A DNA stretch of 64,000 bases from VBDM01 sp963699535 (GTDB lineage Bacteria > Pseudomonadota > Gammaproteobacteria > Burkholderiales > SG8-39): the NCBI GenBank assembly GCA_963699535.1, contig CAVOUJ010000030.1, positions 1 to 64,000 of the forward strand, in the 5' to 3' direction. Each line of letters begins with the position of its first letter. Position 1 is the stretch's first letter. Below, in pieces: positions 9,994 to 20,021 of this stretch. The notes under the pieces are model-generated. The model saw nothing but the letters and a program-made list of their open reading frames with translations, was not told where the DNA came from and ran no database searches. The position numbers were made by a program, and so were the translations under genes.

Positions 9994-11920
9994 TCAGCTC
10001 TTGCTTTGCAGATAATGCAGCGGCCCCCCGCGGAAGGGCGCGAAGCCCGTCCCGAAGATCAGGCCCGCGTCGGCGAGGTCGGCATCGGCGACGATGCCTT
10101 CGGCGACCACCGCCTGCGCTTCCTTGAGATAGGGAGCGAGGAGTTCGTCGGCGAGCTCGGGCGTCGCCCGGCCCGATCCGCGCTTGTGCGCCTTGCCGTC
10201 TTTCCAGGTGTAGAAACCACGCCCTGTCTTTCTGCCGAGGTGGCCCGCGGCGACGAGCTCGGCAATCTTCTTCGGAGCTTCGGCGCTTTTCCCCGCCAGT
10301 TCCTTCCCCACGGCCATGCAGATGTCGAGGCCGACCGTATCGGCGAGCTCGATCGGTCCCATCGGCATGCCGAAGGCGGCCGCCGCGGCATCGAGCGTCT
10401 CGGGCGCGACGCCCTCGTCCACGAGGCGCAGAGCCTGGTAGAGGTAGGGCCCGAGCACCCGGTTCACGAGGAACCCCGGCGAGTCCTTCACCGGCAGCGG
10501 CAGCTTGTCGATCTGTCGCACGAAGGACGCGGCTTTCCTCGCGAATTCGGGATCGGTGTTCGCACCCTGGACGATCTCGACGAGCTGCATCTGCGGCACG
10601 GGATTGAAGAAGTGGATTCCCACGAGGCGCCGTGGATTGCGGAAATTCGCGCTGATGTCGGAGAGCTTGAGGCTCGAGGTGTTGGTGGCAAGGATCGCGT
10701 CGGGCTTCGCCGCCGCCTCCAGCTCTGGCGAACAGCTCGCGCTTGGCCTCGAGATTCTCGAAGATCGCTTCGATCACGACGTCGGCGCGGCGCGCGCCGT
10801 CCCCGGCGACGTCGGGAATCAGCCGGTCGGAGGCGTCGCGGATGCGGGATTTTTCCCGCAGGCGGCGCTTGAAGAGCTCGGCCGCGCGCTTCATCGCGGG
10901 CGCGAGGCGCTCGGCGGTCTGGTCCTGCAGCGTGACCGTCAGGCCGCGCATCACGCACCATGCGGCGATGTCTCCGCCCATCACGCCCGCGCCGACCACG
11001 TGCACGTGCTTCGCTTTGAAATCGCTTTCCTTGCCGAGCGACTTCATGCGCTCCTGGAGGAAGTAGATGCGGATCAGGTTGCGCGCGGTGTCGCCTTCGA
11101 CGAGACCGGCGATCGACGCTGGGTCTTCGGGCCGCGGCGCGAAAGGGTCACCGTCGTATTTCTCCCAGAGATCGACGATCGCGTAGGGCGCGGGGTAGTG
11201 GTCGGGCGAGGCGCGCGCGGCGACCTGCCTTCTCGCCATCCGGGCGACGAGAGGCCGCATGAACGGGGTACTCATCAGCCGCTGTACGAGAGGCAGCTTC
11301 CTCGGGCGCGGCGCCTCGAGCACCATCATGCGCGCGGCGTTCTCCTGGATGCGCGAAGGCACTGCGGCGTCCACGAGGCCCATGCGCTTCGCGCGGCGCG
11401 CGTCGACCGAGCGTCCCGTGAGCATCATGTCGAGCGCGGCGGCGGGGCCGACCACGCGCGGGAGGCGCATGACCCCGCCCCACGCCGGAAGGATGCCGAG
11501 CATCACCTCGGGCAGCGCGAAGCGCGTTCCGGGCTGATCGACCGCGATGCGGTAGCGGCAGGCGAGCGCGAGCTCGACGCCCCCGCCCATGCAGAAGCCG
11601 TTGACCAGGGCGAGCGTCGGGAAGGGCAGGGCGGCGAGCTTGTTGTAGAGATCCCAGCCTCGCCTGACCAGGCGTATCGCGTCGTCGGCGTCCTTGAGCT
11701 TGGTGAACTCTTCGATATCGGCACCGGCGATGAAGCCCGAGTCCTTGCCCGAGCGGATGATGAGCCCGCGGGGCCTTTCCGCGGCCAGCTCGTCGAGGAT
11801 CGCGTCGAACTCCGACATTACCTCGCCCGAAAGGACGTTCGCGTTGGACTCGGCCTTGTCCAGGGTCAGCCAGACCAGATTGTCGCGGTCGGTGTCGAGC
11901 TTCCAGTGTTTGTAGGTCAT
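9994..11920 (-). CDS. fadJ: FadJ/FadB-like enoyl-CoA hydratase / 3-hydroxyacyl-CoA dehydrogenase (frameshifted)
   Basis: A bifunctional beta-oxidation enzyme. The N-terminal crotonase domain shows GFCMGGGVELALACRYR with the catalytic Glu, then LPEVMLGILPAWGG. The C-terminal NAD-binding dehydrogenase has GAGVMGGDIAAW (Rossmann glycines) and GIHFFNPVPQMQLVEIV. It hydrates 2-enoyl-CoA and oxidises the 3-hydroxyacyl-CoA product. One inserted A near 10722 (GCCAGAGCTG, expected GCCGAGCTG) splits the frame. Repaired length is about 640 residues, close to but shorter than the roughly 715 of FadJ. It starts 19 bases after the thiolase stop and is the last gene of the fadE-thiolase-fadJ operon. Confidence 0.88.
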
Positions 11921-11939
11921 GTCGGTGGAGGATTAACGC

Positions 11940-13248
11940 TCAGAGCGCTTCGATGAGCATCGCGCCGCCCAAGCCTCCGCCGATGCAGATCGAGGCCATG
12001 CCGCGCTTGCCCTTGCGGCGCTTCAACGTGTGCAGCAGGTGCAGCACGATGCGCGCGCCCGAGGCGCCGACCGGGTGCCCGAGGGCGATCGCGCCTCCGT
12101 CGGGGTTGAGCTTTTCCGCGTCCAGCTCGCCCATCGCGCCCGCGAAGGCCGAGCTGCTCGCGGCAGTACTTGTCTTCCTTCCATGCGGCGAGGCAGGCGA
12201 GCACCTGCGCCGCGAACGCTTCGTTGATCTCCCAGACATCGAGGTCGTTGAGAGCAAGCTTGTGGCGCCCGAGGATCGGTGTCGCGGCGTGGACCGGTCC
12301 CAGGCCCATCTGCGCCGGATCGAGTCCCGCCCATTGCGAATCGGCGATGCGTCCGACCGGTTTCAGGCCGTGGCGTTTCACCGCTTCTTCGGTAGCGAGC
12401 ACGAGCCACGCTGCGCCGTCGGTGATCTGCGAGGAATTTCCCGCGGTGACGTTGCCGTACTTGCGGTCGAAGAAGGGCTTGAGCTTCGCGAGGTTCTCGG
12501 CGGTGGAATCGCGCCGGACGCCGTCGTCGTCCTTGTAGAGGGTTCCGCGTTCGTCGAAAAGGGGAACGATCTCCGCCGCGAGACCATCGTGCGCGTCGCT
12601 GAAGAACCGGTTCTCCTGGGCGCGGACGACGCGGGCATGGCTGCGCGCGGCGAATTCGTCCATCTCCAGCCGGCTGATACCGAAGCGGTGGGCGAGGTTC
12701 TCCGCGGTCTGGCCCATGAGCAGGCCCACGTAGGGGTCGGTCAGACCCTTCATGATGCCGATGACCGGAGTGAGCAGCTGCGAGGGCCTGAGCTTCAGGA
12801 ACATGGCGGCTCTTTGCAGCGGGGATCTCGCAGCCATGAAATTGGAGAACCACATCACCATGACGTCGGAGTAGAGGAGCGGGACGCGCGAGAGCGCGTC
12901 CACGCCGCCCGCGAGCACGAGGTTCGATCGGCCCGAGAGCATGTTCGCGATGGCCGAATCGAGGGCCTGCATGCCCGATGCGCAGTTGCGCATCACCGTC
13001 CAGCCCGGCACTTTCTGTCCGCAGCCCATGCGCAGCGCCGCGACGCGCCCGATGTTGACCTCGTCCACCGAGGGCGCCGCGCAGCCGAGGATGACCTCGT
13101 CGAGCTCGGAAGGTGCGAAGGGCTGGCGCACCAGGAGCGATTTCCCCGCCGCGGTGGCGAGATCAGAGGCTGAAAAGGGCCCCGGCCGGTTGCGGGATTT
13201 CAGGAACGGCGTGCGCGCGCCGTCGATGATGTAGATCGTCTCTTGCAC
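11940..13248 (-). CDS. fadI: Acetyl-CoA C-acyltransferase (beta-ketothiolase, FadI-like; frameshifted)
   Basis: Thiolase of about 435 residues that cleaves 3-ketoacyl-CoA. The active-site Cys is in MRNCASGMQALDSA, the His in GGAIALGHPVGASGARI, the second Cys region in SICIGGGLGGAM, and NEAFAAQ is present. Start is a GTG (reads VQETIYIIDGARTP) seven bases after GGAG and 14 bases after the fadE stop. One extra base near 12165 (around TACTGCCGCG) shifts the frame; the repaired reading joins KY to the SSSAFAGAMGELD segment. Length and sequence fit the FadI group. Middle gene of the beta-oxidation operon. Confidence 0.88.
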
Positions 13249-13262
13249 GCGACGCTCCGGAC

Positions 13263-15734
13263 TCAGGCGGCGGCGCGCTGCGTCTGCGCCGGCCGGATCA
13301 CTTCGGAGAGGCCGAGGTCCTGCGGGAAATCGTCGACGCGGATCACTTTGTCGCGGAGTTGCGCGGCGCGCTTGAGGAGCGCGTGCTCCTCGGCGGTGAT
13401 CACGTTCGCGGCCAGCGCAGCCTGCGCGAATTCTTCGGGCCCCTTGCCGCTGATCGCACCGGCCTTTTGCGCCGCGCGGATCTTCGCCTCGACCGCCTCG
13501 GCCTGGATCGCAGCTTCCAGAGCCGCCTCGAGGCAGCCGAGAGGATCGGTTTCGGTCTTCGGCACGTAGGCGCCCGCGGTGAGCCGGTCGCGCGTGGCCG
13601 AGGGCGCGATCAGCAGCCGTGCCACGTCGTGTCCCAGCTTGTCCGAAGGCACGACGTAGTCGCGCCCGCGCGGGAAAATGATGCGGCGCAGGAACCACGC
13701 CACCACGCGGCTCGGATAGTTGGAGATGACGCCCTCGATCGCGTTCTGCGCCCTGAACATCGCGTCCCAAACGGACCACTCGAGGAGCGGCAGGTCGGCC
13801 TTTTGTCTGCCCTGACCCTCGTAGCGCTTGAGCGCGGCCGAGACGAGATACAGGTACGAAAGCACGTCGCCCAGTCGCGCCGAGAGCTTCTCGCGGCGTT
13901 TCAAGCCCCCGCCTAGCACCAGCATGGACACATCGGCGAGGAACGCGAACGCGGCCGAGAACCGCGTGGCCTTCTGATAGTAGCGCCGCGTCTCCGGCGC
14001 CACGTCGGGCACGTGCACCCACTGCGAGCTGAAAAGGCCCATGACCAGCGCGCGCACGCCGTTCGACATCGCAAAGCGCATGTGGCCGAAGAGGGCCGCG
14101 TCGAAGTCGCGCGCCGCCTTGGCGCGGTCGGGCTCGCGCGCCGCCTCGATCTCCTTGAGCACGTACGGATGGCAGCGGATCGCGCCCTGGCCGAAGATGA
14201 TGAGGCTGCGCGTCAGGATGTTCGCGCCCTCCACGGTGATCGCGATCGGCAGCTGCTGGTAGGCACGGCCCATGAAGTTGTTGGGCCCGAGGCAGATCCC
14301 CTTGCCGCCGAGGATGTCCATCGCGTCGTTCACCACCGCGCGGCCGCGCTCGGTGAGATGGTATTTGGCGATCGCCGAGACCACCGACGGCTTCTCGCCC
14401 ATGTCCACCGCCGAAACCGTGAGGATGCGCGTCGCCTCCATCATGTAGCAGTTGCCGCCCATGCGCGCGAGCGCCTCCTCGACGCCCTCGAACTTGCCGA
14501 TCGCGGTCTTGAACTGGCTGCGCACCCGCGCGTACGCGCCGGTAGCGCGCACCGCGAGCTTGCTGTAGCCGCATGAGGTGGAAGGCAGCGAGATCGAGCG
14601 GCCTGCCGCGAGGCACTCCATCAGCATCCTCCAGCCCTGGCCTGCCATCTTCGCCCCGCCGATGATCCAGTCGATCGGCATGAATACGTCCTTGCCCGAG
14701 TTGGGTCCGTTCTGGAACACGGCATTCAGCGGGAAATGCCGGCGGCCGATGTTGACCCCGGGGGTCGAGGTCGGAACCAGCGCGCAGGTAATGCCGATAT
14801 CTTCCTTGTCTCCCAGAAGATGGTCAGGGTCGACCAGGCGGAAAGCGAGTCCGAGAAGCGTCGCGACCGGCCCGAGCGTGATATAGCGCTTCTCCCAGGT
14901 GACGCGCATGCCGAGCGTCTCTTTTCCTTCCCACATGCCTTTGCAAACGACTCCGGAATCGGGGATGGCGGCGGCATCGGACCCGGCGTGCGGATTGGTG
15001 AGCCCGAAGCAGGGGATCTCGAGGCCTTTCGCGAGGCGCGGCAGGTAGTGGTTCTTCTGCTCCTCGGTGCCGTAGTGAAGCAGGAGCTCGGCGGGCCCCA
15101 GGGAATTCGGCACCATCACCGTCACCGCCGCAGCGCTGCAGTGGGTCGCGAGCTTGGTGACGACCTGCGAGTGCGCGTACGCGGAGAATTCCTTGCCGCC
15201 GTATTTCTTCGGGATGATCATCCCGAGAAACCCCTTGTCCTTGATGAACTGCCAGACCTGCGGCGGCAGGTCCTGATAGACCTGAGTGGTTTCCCAGTCG
15301 TTCGTCATGGCGCAGAGCTGGTCGGTCTCGTTGTCGAGGAACGACAGCTCTTCCGCGCTTAGTTTCGGCGAAGGGAAGGCGAGGAGCTTCTTCCAGTCCG
15401 GATTGCCGGAGAACAGGTCTCCGTCCCACCACACCGTTCCGGCCTCGATCGCCTCGCGCTCGGTCTGCGACATCGGCGGGAGGATTGCGCGGTAAAAGGC
15501 GAGCAGCGGCTTCGAAACCAGAGCGCGTCTCAGCGGCGCGATGCCGAGGAGAACGCCGAAGACGCCGAGCACGGTGCCGAGGACGAGAGCCGCATTCATC
15601 GAAAGCGCCCCGACCGGGAGGGCCGCGAGCAGCGCGACCGCGCCCGCGGCCAGCCACACCCATCCGGACACGTTCAGGTAGGCGAGCGCAATCGAGCTGG
15701 CGATGACCGCAATGATCCAGACGGCGAGGGCCAT
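13263..15734 (-). CDS. fadE: Acyl-CoA dehydrogenase FadE
   Basis: 823 residues, matching the unusual 800-plus length of FadE-type dehydrogenases. Two N-terminal hydrophobic segments (MALAVWIIAVIASSIALAY and a second stretch to about residue 75) precede the catalytic core. Core signatures include FGLTNPHAGSDAAAIPDSG, PIDWIIGGAKMAGQGWRML and NDAMDILGGKGICLGP. It introduces the 2,3 double bond in acyl-CoA, probably at the membrane. Start ATG at 15734 follows GGAG; sequence further upstream belongs to the palindromic element, not the protein. First gene of the operon; no frameshift in 2.5 kb. Confidence 0.92.
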   Translation of the reverse strand: MALAVWIIAVIASSIALAYLNVSGWVWLAAGAVALLAALPVGALSMNAALVLGTVLGVFGVLLGIAPLRRALVSKPLLAFYRAILPPMSQTEREAIEAGTVWWDGDLFSGNPDWKKLLAFPSPKLSAEELSFLDNETDQLCAMTNDWETTQVYQDLPPQVWQFIKDKGFLGMIIPKKYGGKEFSAYAHSQVVTKLATHCSAAAVTVMVPNSLGPAELLLHYGTEEQKNHYLPRLAKGLEIPCFGLTNPHAGSDAAAIPDSGVVCKGMWEGKETLGMRVTWEKRYITLGPVATLLGLAFRLVDPDHLLGDKEDIGITCALVPTSTPGVNIGRRHFPLNAVFQNGPNSGKDVFMPIDWIIGGAKMAGQGWRMLMECLAAGRSISLPSTSCGYSKLAVRATGAYARVRSQFKTAIGKFEGVEEALARMGGNCYMMEATRILTVSAVDMGEKPSVVSAIAKYHLTERGRAVVNDAMDILGGKGICLGPNNFMGRAYQQLPIAITVEGANILTRSLIIFGQGAIRCHPYVLKEIEAAREPDRAKAARDFDAALFGHMRFAMSNGVRALVMGLFSSQWVHVPDVAPETRRYYQKATRFSAAFAFLADVSMLVLGGGLKRREKLSARLGDVLSYLYLVSAALKRYEGQGRQKADLPLLEWSVWDAMFRAQNAIEGVISNYPSRVVAWFLRRIIFPRGRDYVVPSDKLGHDVARLLIAPSATRDRLTAGAYVPKTETDPLGCLEAALEAAIQAEAVEAKIRAAQKAGAISGKGPEEFAQAALAANVITAEEHALLKRAAQLRDKVIRVDDFPQDLGLSEVIRPAQTQRAAA

Positions 15735-15810
15735 GGGTGCTCCGGAGAATTCCACGAGGCGATGGGGAATGATACGCCGCTCCGGGTGGCCGTGGCAGGC
15801 ATGCGCACCC

Positions 15811-15960
15811 GGCGGCGGGCCATTTCGCCCTCGCTCCTGGCGCGGCAAACGACGCGCTACGGGTACCCGGCCGCTTGCGCGTCCATTGAACCGGTCGGCG
15901 CGCGGCCACCCGTCACGCGCGTCGCCGCGCAAGTCGCTCGAGCGATATGGCCCGCGTGCC
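15811..15960. mobile_element. Palindromic MITE/REP-like element, copy 2
   Basis: Inverted relative to copy 1 and about 150 bp long. Its ends are GGCGGCGGGCCATTTCGC (left) and, on the other strand, GGCACGCGGGCCATATCGC. These terminal repeats are more degenerate than in copy 1, but the core is about 90 percent identical without gaps. It occupies most of the 273-bp divergent gap between fadE and the ABC exporter, so promoters of both genes must lie in or beside it. No open frame of its own is credible. Confidence 0.82.
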
Positions 15961-16007
15961 GCAGTGCCTTTGATTGTGGTCCCGATGCCCCCATGTAAGA
16001 ATTCCCC

Positions 16008-17849
16008 ATGGCACACGACCACCGTAGCTTCGTTCTCCCAGCTCCTCTGAAAGACTCCACCAGCCAATCGAGAAGGCGCAGCGAATGGCGCGCTGCCGCG
16101 ATGCTCATTCCCTATCTCTGGGAGTTCCGCGGCCGAGTGGCGCTCGCCCTCGCGTTCCTGACGGCGCGAAGCTCGCCAACGTCGGCGTGCCCCTCATCCT
16201 CAAGGAAGTGGTCGATTCGCTGGATTCGAAGACCGCGATGCTCGTGCTGCCGCTCGCGCTGCTCGCTGCCTACGGCATTCTCAGGTTCTCGACGACGCTC
16301 TTCGCCGAGCTTCGCGACGTGGTGTTCGTGCGGGTCACCCAGCGCGCGATCCGCCGCGTCGCGCTCACGGTGTTCCGCTACATGCACAGCCTGTCGCTGC
16401 GTTTCCACCTGGAGCGCCAGACCGGGGGCGTGTCGCGCGACATCGAGCGCGGCACGCGCGGCATCTCGACGCTGCTCTCGTACATGCTGTTCTCGATCAT
16501 CCCGGTGGTGCTCGAGTTCAGCCTAGTGGCGGCGATCCTGCTCACGAAGTTCGACTGGCGCTTCGCCGCCGTGACCTTCGCCGCGGTCGCCATATACATA
16601 ACGTTCACCGTTACGGTCACCGAATGGCGGATGGAGATCCGACGCCGCGCGAACGAGCTGGACTCGAAGGCGAATACGCGCGCGATCGACAGCCTGCTCA
16701 ACTACGAGACGGTGAAGTACTTCAACAACGAGGAATACGAGGCGCGCCGCTACGACGACAATCTCCAGAAGTACGAGTCGGCCGCCGTGAAGAACGAGGC
16801 TTCGCTCGGCATCCTCAACATCGGGCAGAGCCTCGTCATCGCGGTCGCCGTGACGCTGCTGATGATCCTCGCCGCGGACGGGCGTCGTGACGAGCACGCT
16901 GACGCTGGGGGACCTCGTGCTCGTGAACGCGCTCCTCATCCAGCTCTACATCCCGCTCAACTTTCTCGGCATGGTCTATCGCGAGATCAAGCAGTCGCTG
17001 GCCGACATGGACCGGATGTTCCGCCTCCTTTCGCAGGACCGCGAGATCGAGGATCGTCCAGGGGCGATGCCGCTCGTCGTCCGTCGCGGCGCGAAAGGCG
17101 CCGATGTGCGCTTCGAGCACGTGGATTTTTCCTACGACCCCAGGCGGCAGATTCTCTTCGACGTGTCTTTCGAAGTGCTTGCGGGAAGCAAGGTCGCGGT
17201 GGTCGGTCACAGCGGCTCGGGAAAATCGACGCTGGCGCGCCTCTTGTTTCGCTTCTACGAAGTGAACTCGGGAAGGGTCACGATCAACGGGACTGATATA
17301 CGCGACACGACTCAGAGTTCGCTCCGCGCGGCGATCGGCATCGTCCCGCAGGACACCGTCCTCTTCAACGACTCCATTCTCTACAACATTCATTACGGGC
17401 GGCCCGAAGCCTCGCCCGAAGAAGTGATCGAGGCCGCGAAGGCCGCGCACATCCACGATTTCATCGAGAGCCTGCCGGACAAGTACGAGTCGCGCGTCGG
17501 CGAGCGCGGACTGAAGCTTTCCGGCGGCGAGAAGCAGCGCGTCGCGATCGCCCGCGCGATCCTCAAGAACCCGAGCATTCTCATCTTCGACGAGGCGACC
17601 TCCGCCCTCGATTCGGAGACCGAAAAAGGCATCCAGGCGGAACTCGACCGCATTGCCCGGGGGCGAACCACGTTAGTCATCGCTCACCGACTGTCCACCG
17701 TGATGGATGCAGACCAGATTCTCGTTCTGGATCAAGGCCGTATCGTAGAGCGCGGCACGCACAAGGCGCTCCTGGATCGCGGGGGCGCCTACGCGCAGAT
17801 GTGGGCGCTGCAATTGCAGGAGGAGGCCGAGCAGGCCCAGGCGGCGTAG
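16008..17849 (+). CDS. Atm1/ABCB7-type ABC exporter, fused permease and ATPase (frameshifted)
   Basis: About 613 residues: six-segment transmembrane domain followed by an ABC ATPase. The stretch DSLLNYETVKYFNNEEYEA is the hallmark of the Atm1/ABCB7/HMT1 group, which exports glutathione-linked sulfur or metal compounds and works as a homodimer in the inner membrane. ATPase motifs are GHSGSGKST, LSGGEKQRVAIARA and ILIFDEATSALD. One missing base near 16165 and one inserted C near 16883 disrupt the permease region; the ATPase half is unbroken. Start ATG 16008 gives the N-terminus MAHDHRSFVLPAPLK. Palindromic element copy 2 lies just upstream. Confidence 0.88.
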
Positions 17850-17910
17850 CCGGGGACTCGCTGCCTTTCGCGAGCCCGTGTGAAGTTCCTCGCCTATCTT
17901 CTTATTTTCG

Positions 17911-17939
17911 TTGCAAATTAAGAGGGGCGAAGCTAGACT
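17911..17939 (+). promoter_or_regulatory. Candidate sigma-70 promoter for pbpG
   Basis: TTGCAA at 17911-17916 and TAGACT at 17934-17939 are separated by 17 bases, each matching four of six consensus positions. It sits 34 bases before the pbpG start and about 60 bases after the ABC exporter stop, in a locally AT-richer patch. Confidence 0.45.
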
Positions 17940-17972
17940 TTCCGCAAGGTTTGGCTCACGGGAGGAGGAATC

Positions 17973-18857
17973 GTGCAGTTTGTCCCGGCGCTGCTCGCTG
18001 CGCTGGCGGTCTTCGCGACGCCGGTGTTTTCACACGCCACTCCCTCGCAGGGGCCGGCGGTGAAGTCGCAGGCGGCGCTGGTCGTCGACGAGGCGTCCGG
18101 AGAGATTCTCTTTGGCAAGAACGCGCAGTCGACGCTGCCGATCGCTTCGCTCACCAAGCTCATGACGGCGATCGTCATGCTGGACGCCGAGCTCGATCCT
18201 GACTTGCCGGTGACGATCACCAAGTCGGACGTGGACAGATTGCGCGGCTCGCAATCGCGGCTGCCGGTGGGCGCGACGCTCACGCGCGACGAATTGCTGC
18301 ACCTGTCACTCATGGCGTCGGAGAACCGCGCCGCGTCGGCGCTCGCCAGCTCCTATCCCGGAGGAAGGGACGCCTGCGTGCTGGCGATGAACCTGAAGGC
18401 CCAGCTACTCGGCATGTCGGGCACGCGCTTCGATGACCCGACCGGGCTGTCCGGCCGCAACCTGTCGACGGCGGAGGATCTGGCGAAGCTCGTGAAGGCC
18501 GCCCACGCCTACCCCAAGATCCGCCACTATTCGACCGCGACCTCGCTCACGGTCAAGGTCGGGCGCCGCGCGATGCGATTCGGCAACACCAACCGCCTGA
18601 CCTTGAGCTCGCGCTGGGACATAGGCCTGTCGAAGACTGGCTACCTCTCCGAAGCGGGGCGCTGCCTGGTCATGCAGGTGACGCTCGTCGAGCGCCCGAT
18701 TATCATCGTGCTGCTCGACTCATGGGGGAAATACACTCGTGTCAGCGACGCCGCACGGATACGTCAGTGGCTCGAGTTGGCTTCGAACGGATCGGCAAAA
18801 CGCGTCTCCGCCGGCGCGGACGGCACGATCAGGATTCAGAAAAGCAGTTCAAGCTAG
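17973..18857 (+). CDS. pbpG: D-alanyl-D-alanine endopeptidase (PbpG/PBP7, S11 family)
   Basis: 294 residues with a signal peptide (cleavage near SHA-TP). The three penicillin-binding motifs are present: SLTK (catalytic Ser and Lys, about residue 59), SEN (about residue 116) and KTG (about residue 216). It trims D-Ala-meso-DAP cross-links in periplasmic peptidoglycan. It starts with GTG directly after a strong GGAGGAGGAA site. The PBP5-type C-terminal membrane anchor is absent, which supports PbpG over DacA. No frameshift. Confidence 0.9.
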   Translation: MQFVPALLAALAVFATPVFSHATPSQGPAVKSQAALVVDEASGEILFGKNAQSTLPIASLTKLMTAIVMLDAELDPDLPVTITKSDVDRLRGSQSRLPVGATLTRDELLHLSLMASENRAASALASSYPGGRDACVLAMNLKAQLLGMSGTRFDDPTGLSGRNLSTAEDLAKLVKAAHAYPKIRHYSTATSLTVKVGRRAMRFGNTNRLTLSSRWDIGLSKTGYLSEAGRCLVMQVTLVERPIIIVLLDSWGKYTRVSDAARIRQWLELASNGSAKRVSAGADGTIRIQKSSSS

Positions 18858-18884
18858 CGTCGCGGGTTGCTCCGGAGTCCCGGC

Positions 18885-19878
18885 ATGAAACCGGAGCCTC
18901 TTCCTGGAGCGCTGCCACCCGGGGTCGTCCGCATCTACAACTTCGCTCCGCCCCGGCAGACTTTCCTTGAAGACGTGCTCGCGGGATTGGCGCTCCCGCA
19001 GAAAAGCATCCCGCCCAAGTACTTCTACGACGAGCCGGGATGCCGGCTGTTCGAGGCGATCTGCGAGCTGCCCGAGTACTACCTGACGCGCACCGAGACG
19101 GCGATCCTGCGCGAACGCGCCGCCGAGATCGCCCAGTTCGTCGGGCCCGACGCGCAGCTGATCGAGTTCGGCAGCGGCTCGCAGGCGAAGACGCGAATCG
19201 TGATCGACGCCCTGCGGACGCCCCTGTACGTTCCTGTCGATATCGCCGAAGACACCCTGCGTGCGTCCTCCGCGGAACTGGTGAAGGTTTTTCCCTGGCT
19301 GAACATCGTCGGCATCTGCACGGACTACACGCGTCCTCTGGCGTTGCCCGAGTTCACCGGCGCGCCGATCCGGCGCAAGGCGGTGTTTTTCCCGGGCTCC
19401 ACCATCGGCAACTTCACTCCGGACGAGGCCCTGGTTTTCCTGAAGCACGCGCGCAAGGCGGCGGGAGCGGGCGGCGTGCTCCTCGTCGGCGTGGACCTCA
19501 AGAAGGACAAGGCGGTGCTCGACGCGGCCTACGACGACGCGCGCGGCGTGACGGCGCAGTTCAACCTGAACCTGCTGCACCGGATCAACCGGGAGCTGAA
19601 AGCGGATTTCCAGGTGAACCGCTTCCGCCACAAGGCCTACTACGATCCGGCGCTCGGCCGTATCGAGATGCACCTCGAGAGCCTGTACTCCCAGTTCGCG
19701 CACGTCGCGGGCCGGAGGATCGACTTCGCGTACGGCGAGACCATTCATACCGAGATCTCGTGCAAGTACTCGATCGAGGAGTTTCAGGAAATGGGCAGGC
19801 GGGCGGGCTTCAGGCCGGAGAAAGTCTGGACCGATCCGCAAGCAGTTGTTCAGCGTGCACGGGATGGTGGCGACGTAG
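18885..19878 (+). CDS. egtD: L-histidine N-alpha-methyltransferase EgtD (frameshifted near C-terminus)
   Basis: SAM-dependent enzyme that trimethylates histidine to hercynine, the first step of ergothioneine synthesis. Family markers are IPPKYFYDEPGCRLFE, LIEFGSGSQAKTR (SAM site), PGSTIGNFTP and HTEISCKYSIEEF. ATG 18885 is preferred to the upstream TTG because GGAG precedes it at good distance. An extra A near 19842 (CCGCAAGCAG) shifts the frame just before the end; corrected, the protein closes with QQLFSVHGMVAT and TAG at 19876-19878, giving about 330 residues as usual. EgtB, the usual partner, is not adjacent. Confidence 0.88.
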
Positions 19879-19900
19879 CGGCTTGTCATTCCCGCGCAGG

Positions 19901-20020
19901 ATGGGCCGCGGCAGGCTCTACGCCGAACCGCTACCTGAGGTACGGCTGTACCAGCCGGGTTTGTTGTGCCACGGTGCGAAGGTGCTTTACGAAAAGTACT
20001 GGCTGTTCACGAAGTTCTGA
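19901..20020 (+). pseudogene. Small ORF, probably the 3' remnant of a deleted gene
   Basis: A 39-codon frame ending in the natural-looking C-terminus YEKYWLFTKF, preceded by VRLYQPGLLCHG. It stops one base before the next methyltransferase start, the spacing of an operon partner. There is no ribosome site at its ATG. Just upstream (19889-19905) is half of a GTCATTCCCGCGCAGG-type palindrome, the kind of repeat at which deletions often end. I read it as the tail of a longer gene whose body has been lost, or collapsed in assembly. Parent family not identified. Confidence 0.4.
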
Positions 20021-20021
20021 G

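Noticed and set aside
13263..16067. Extension of FadE upstream to 16067
   Set aside because: The extra codons translate the palindromic element and its flank; the ATG at 15734 with GGAG gives the normal FadE length.
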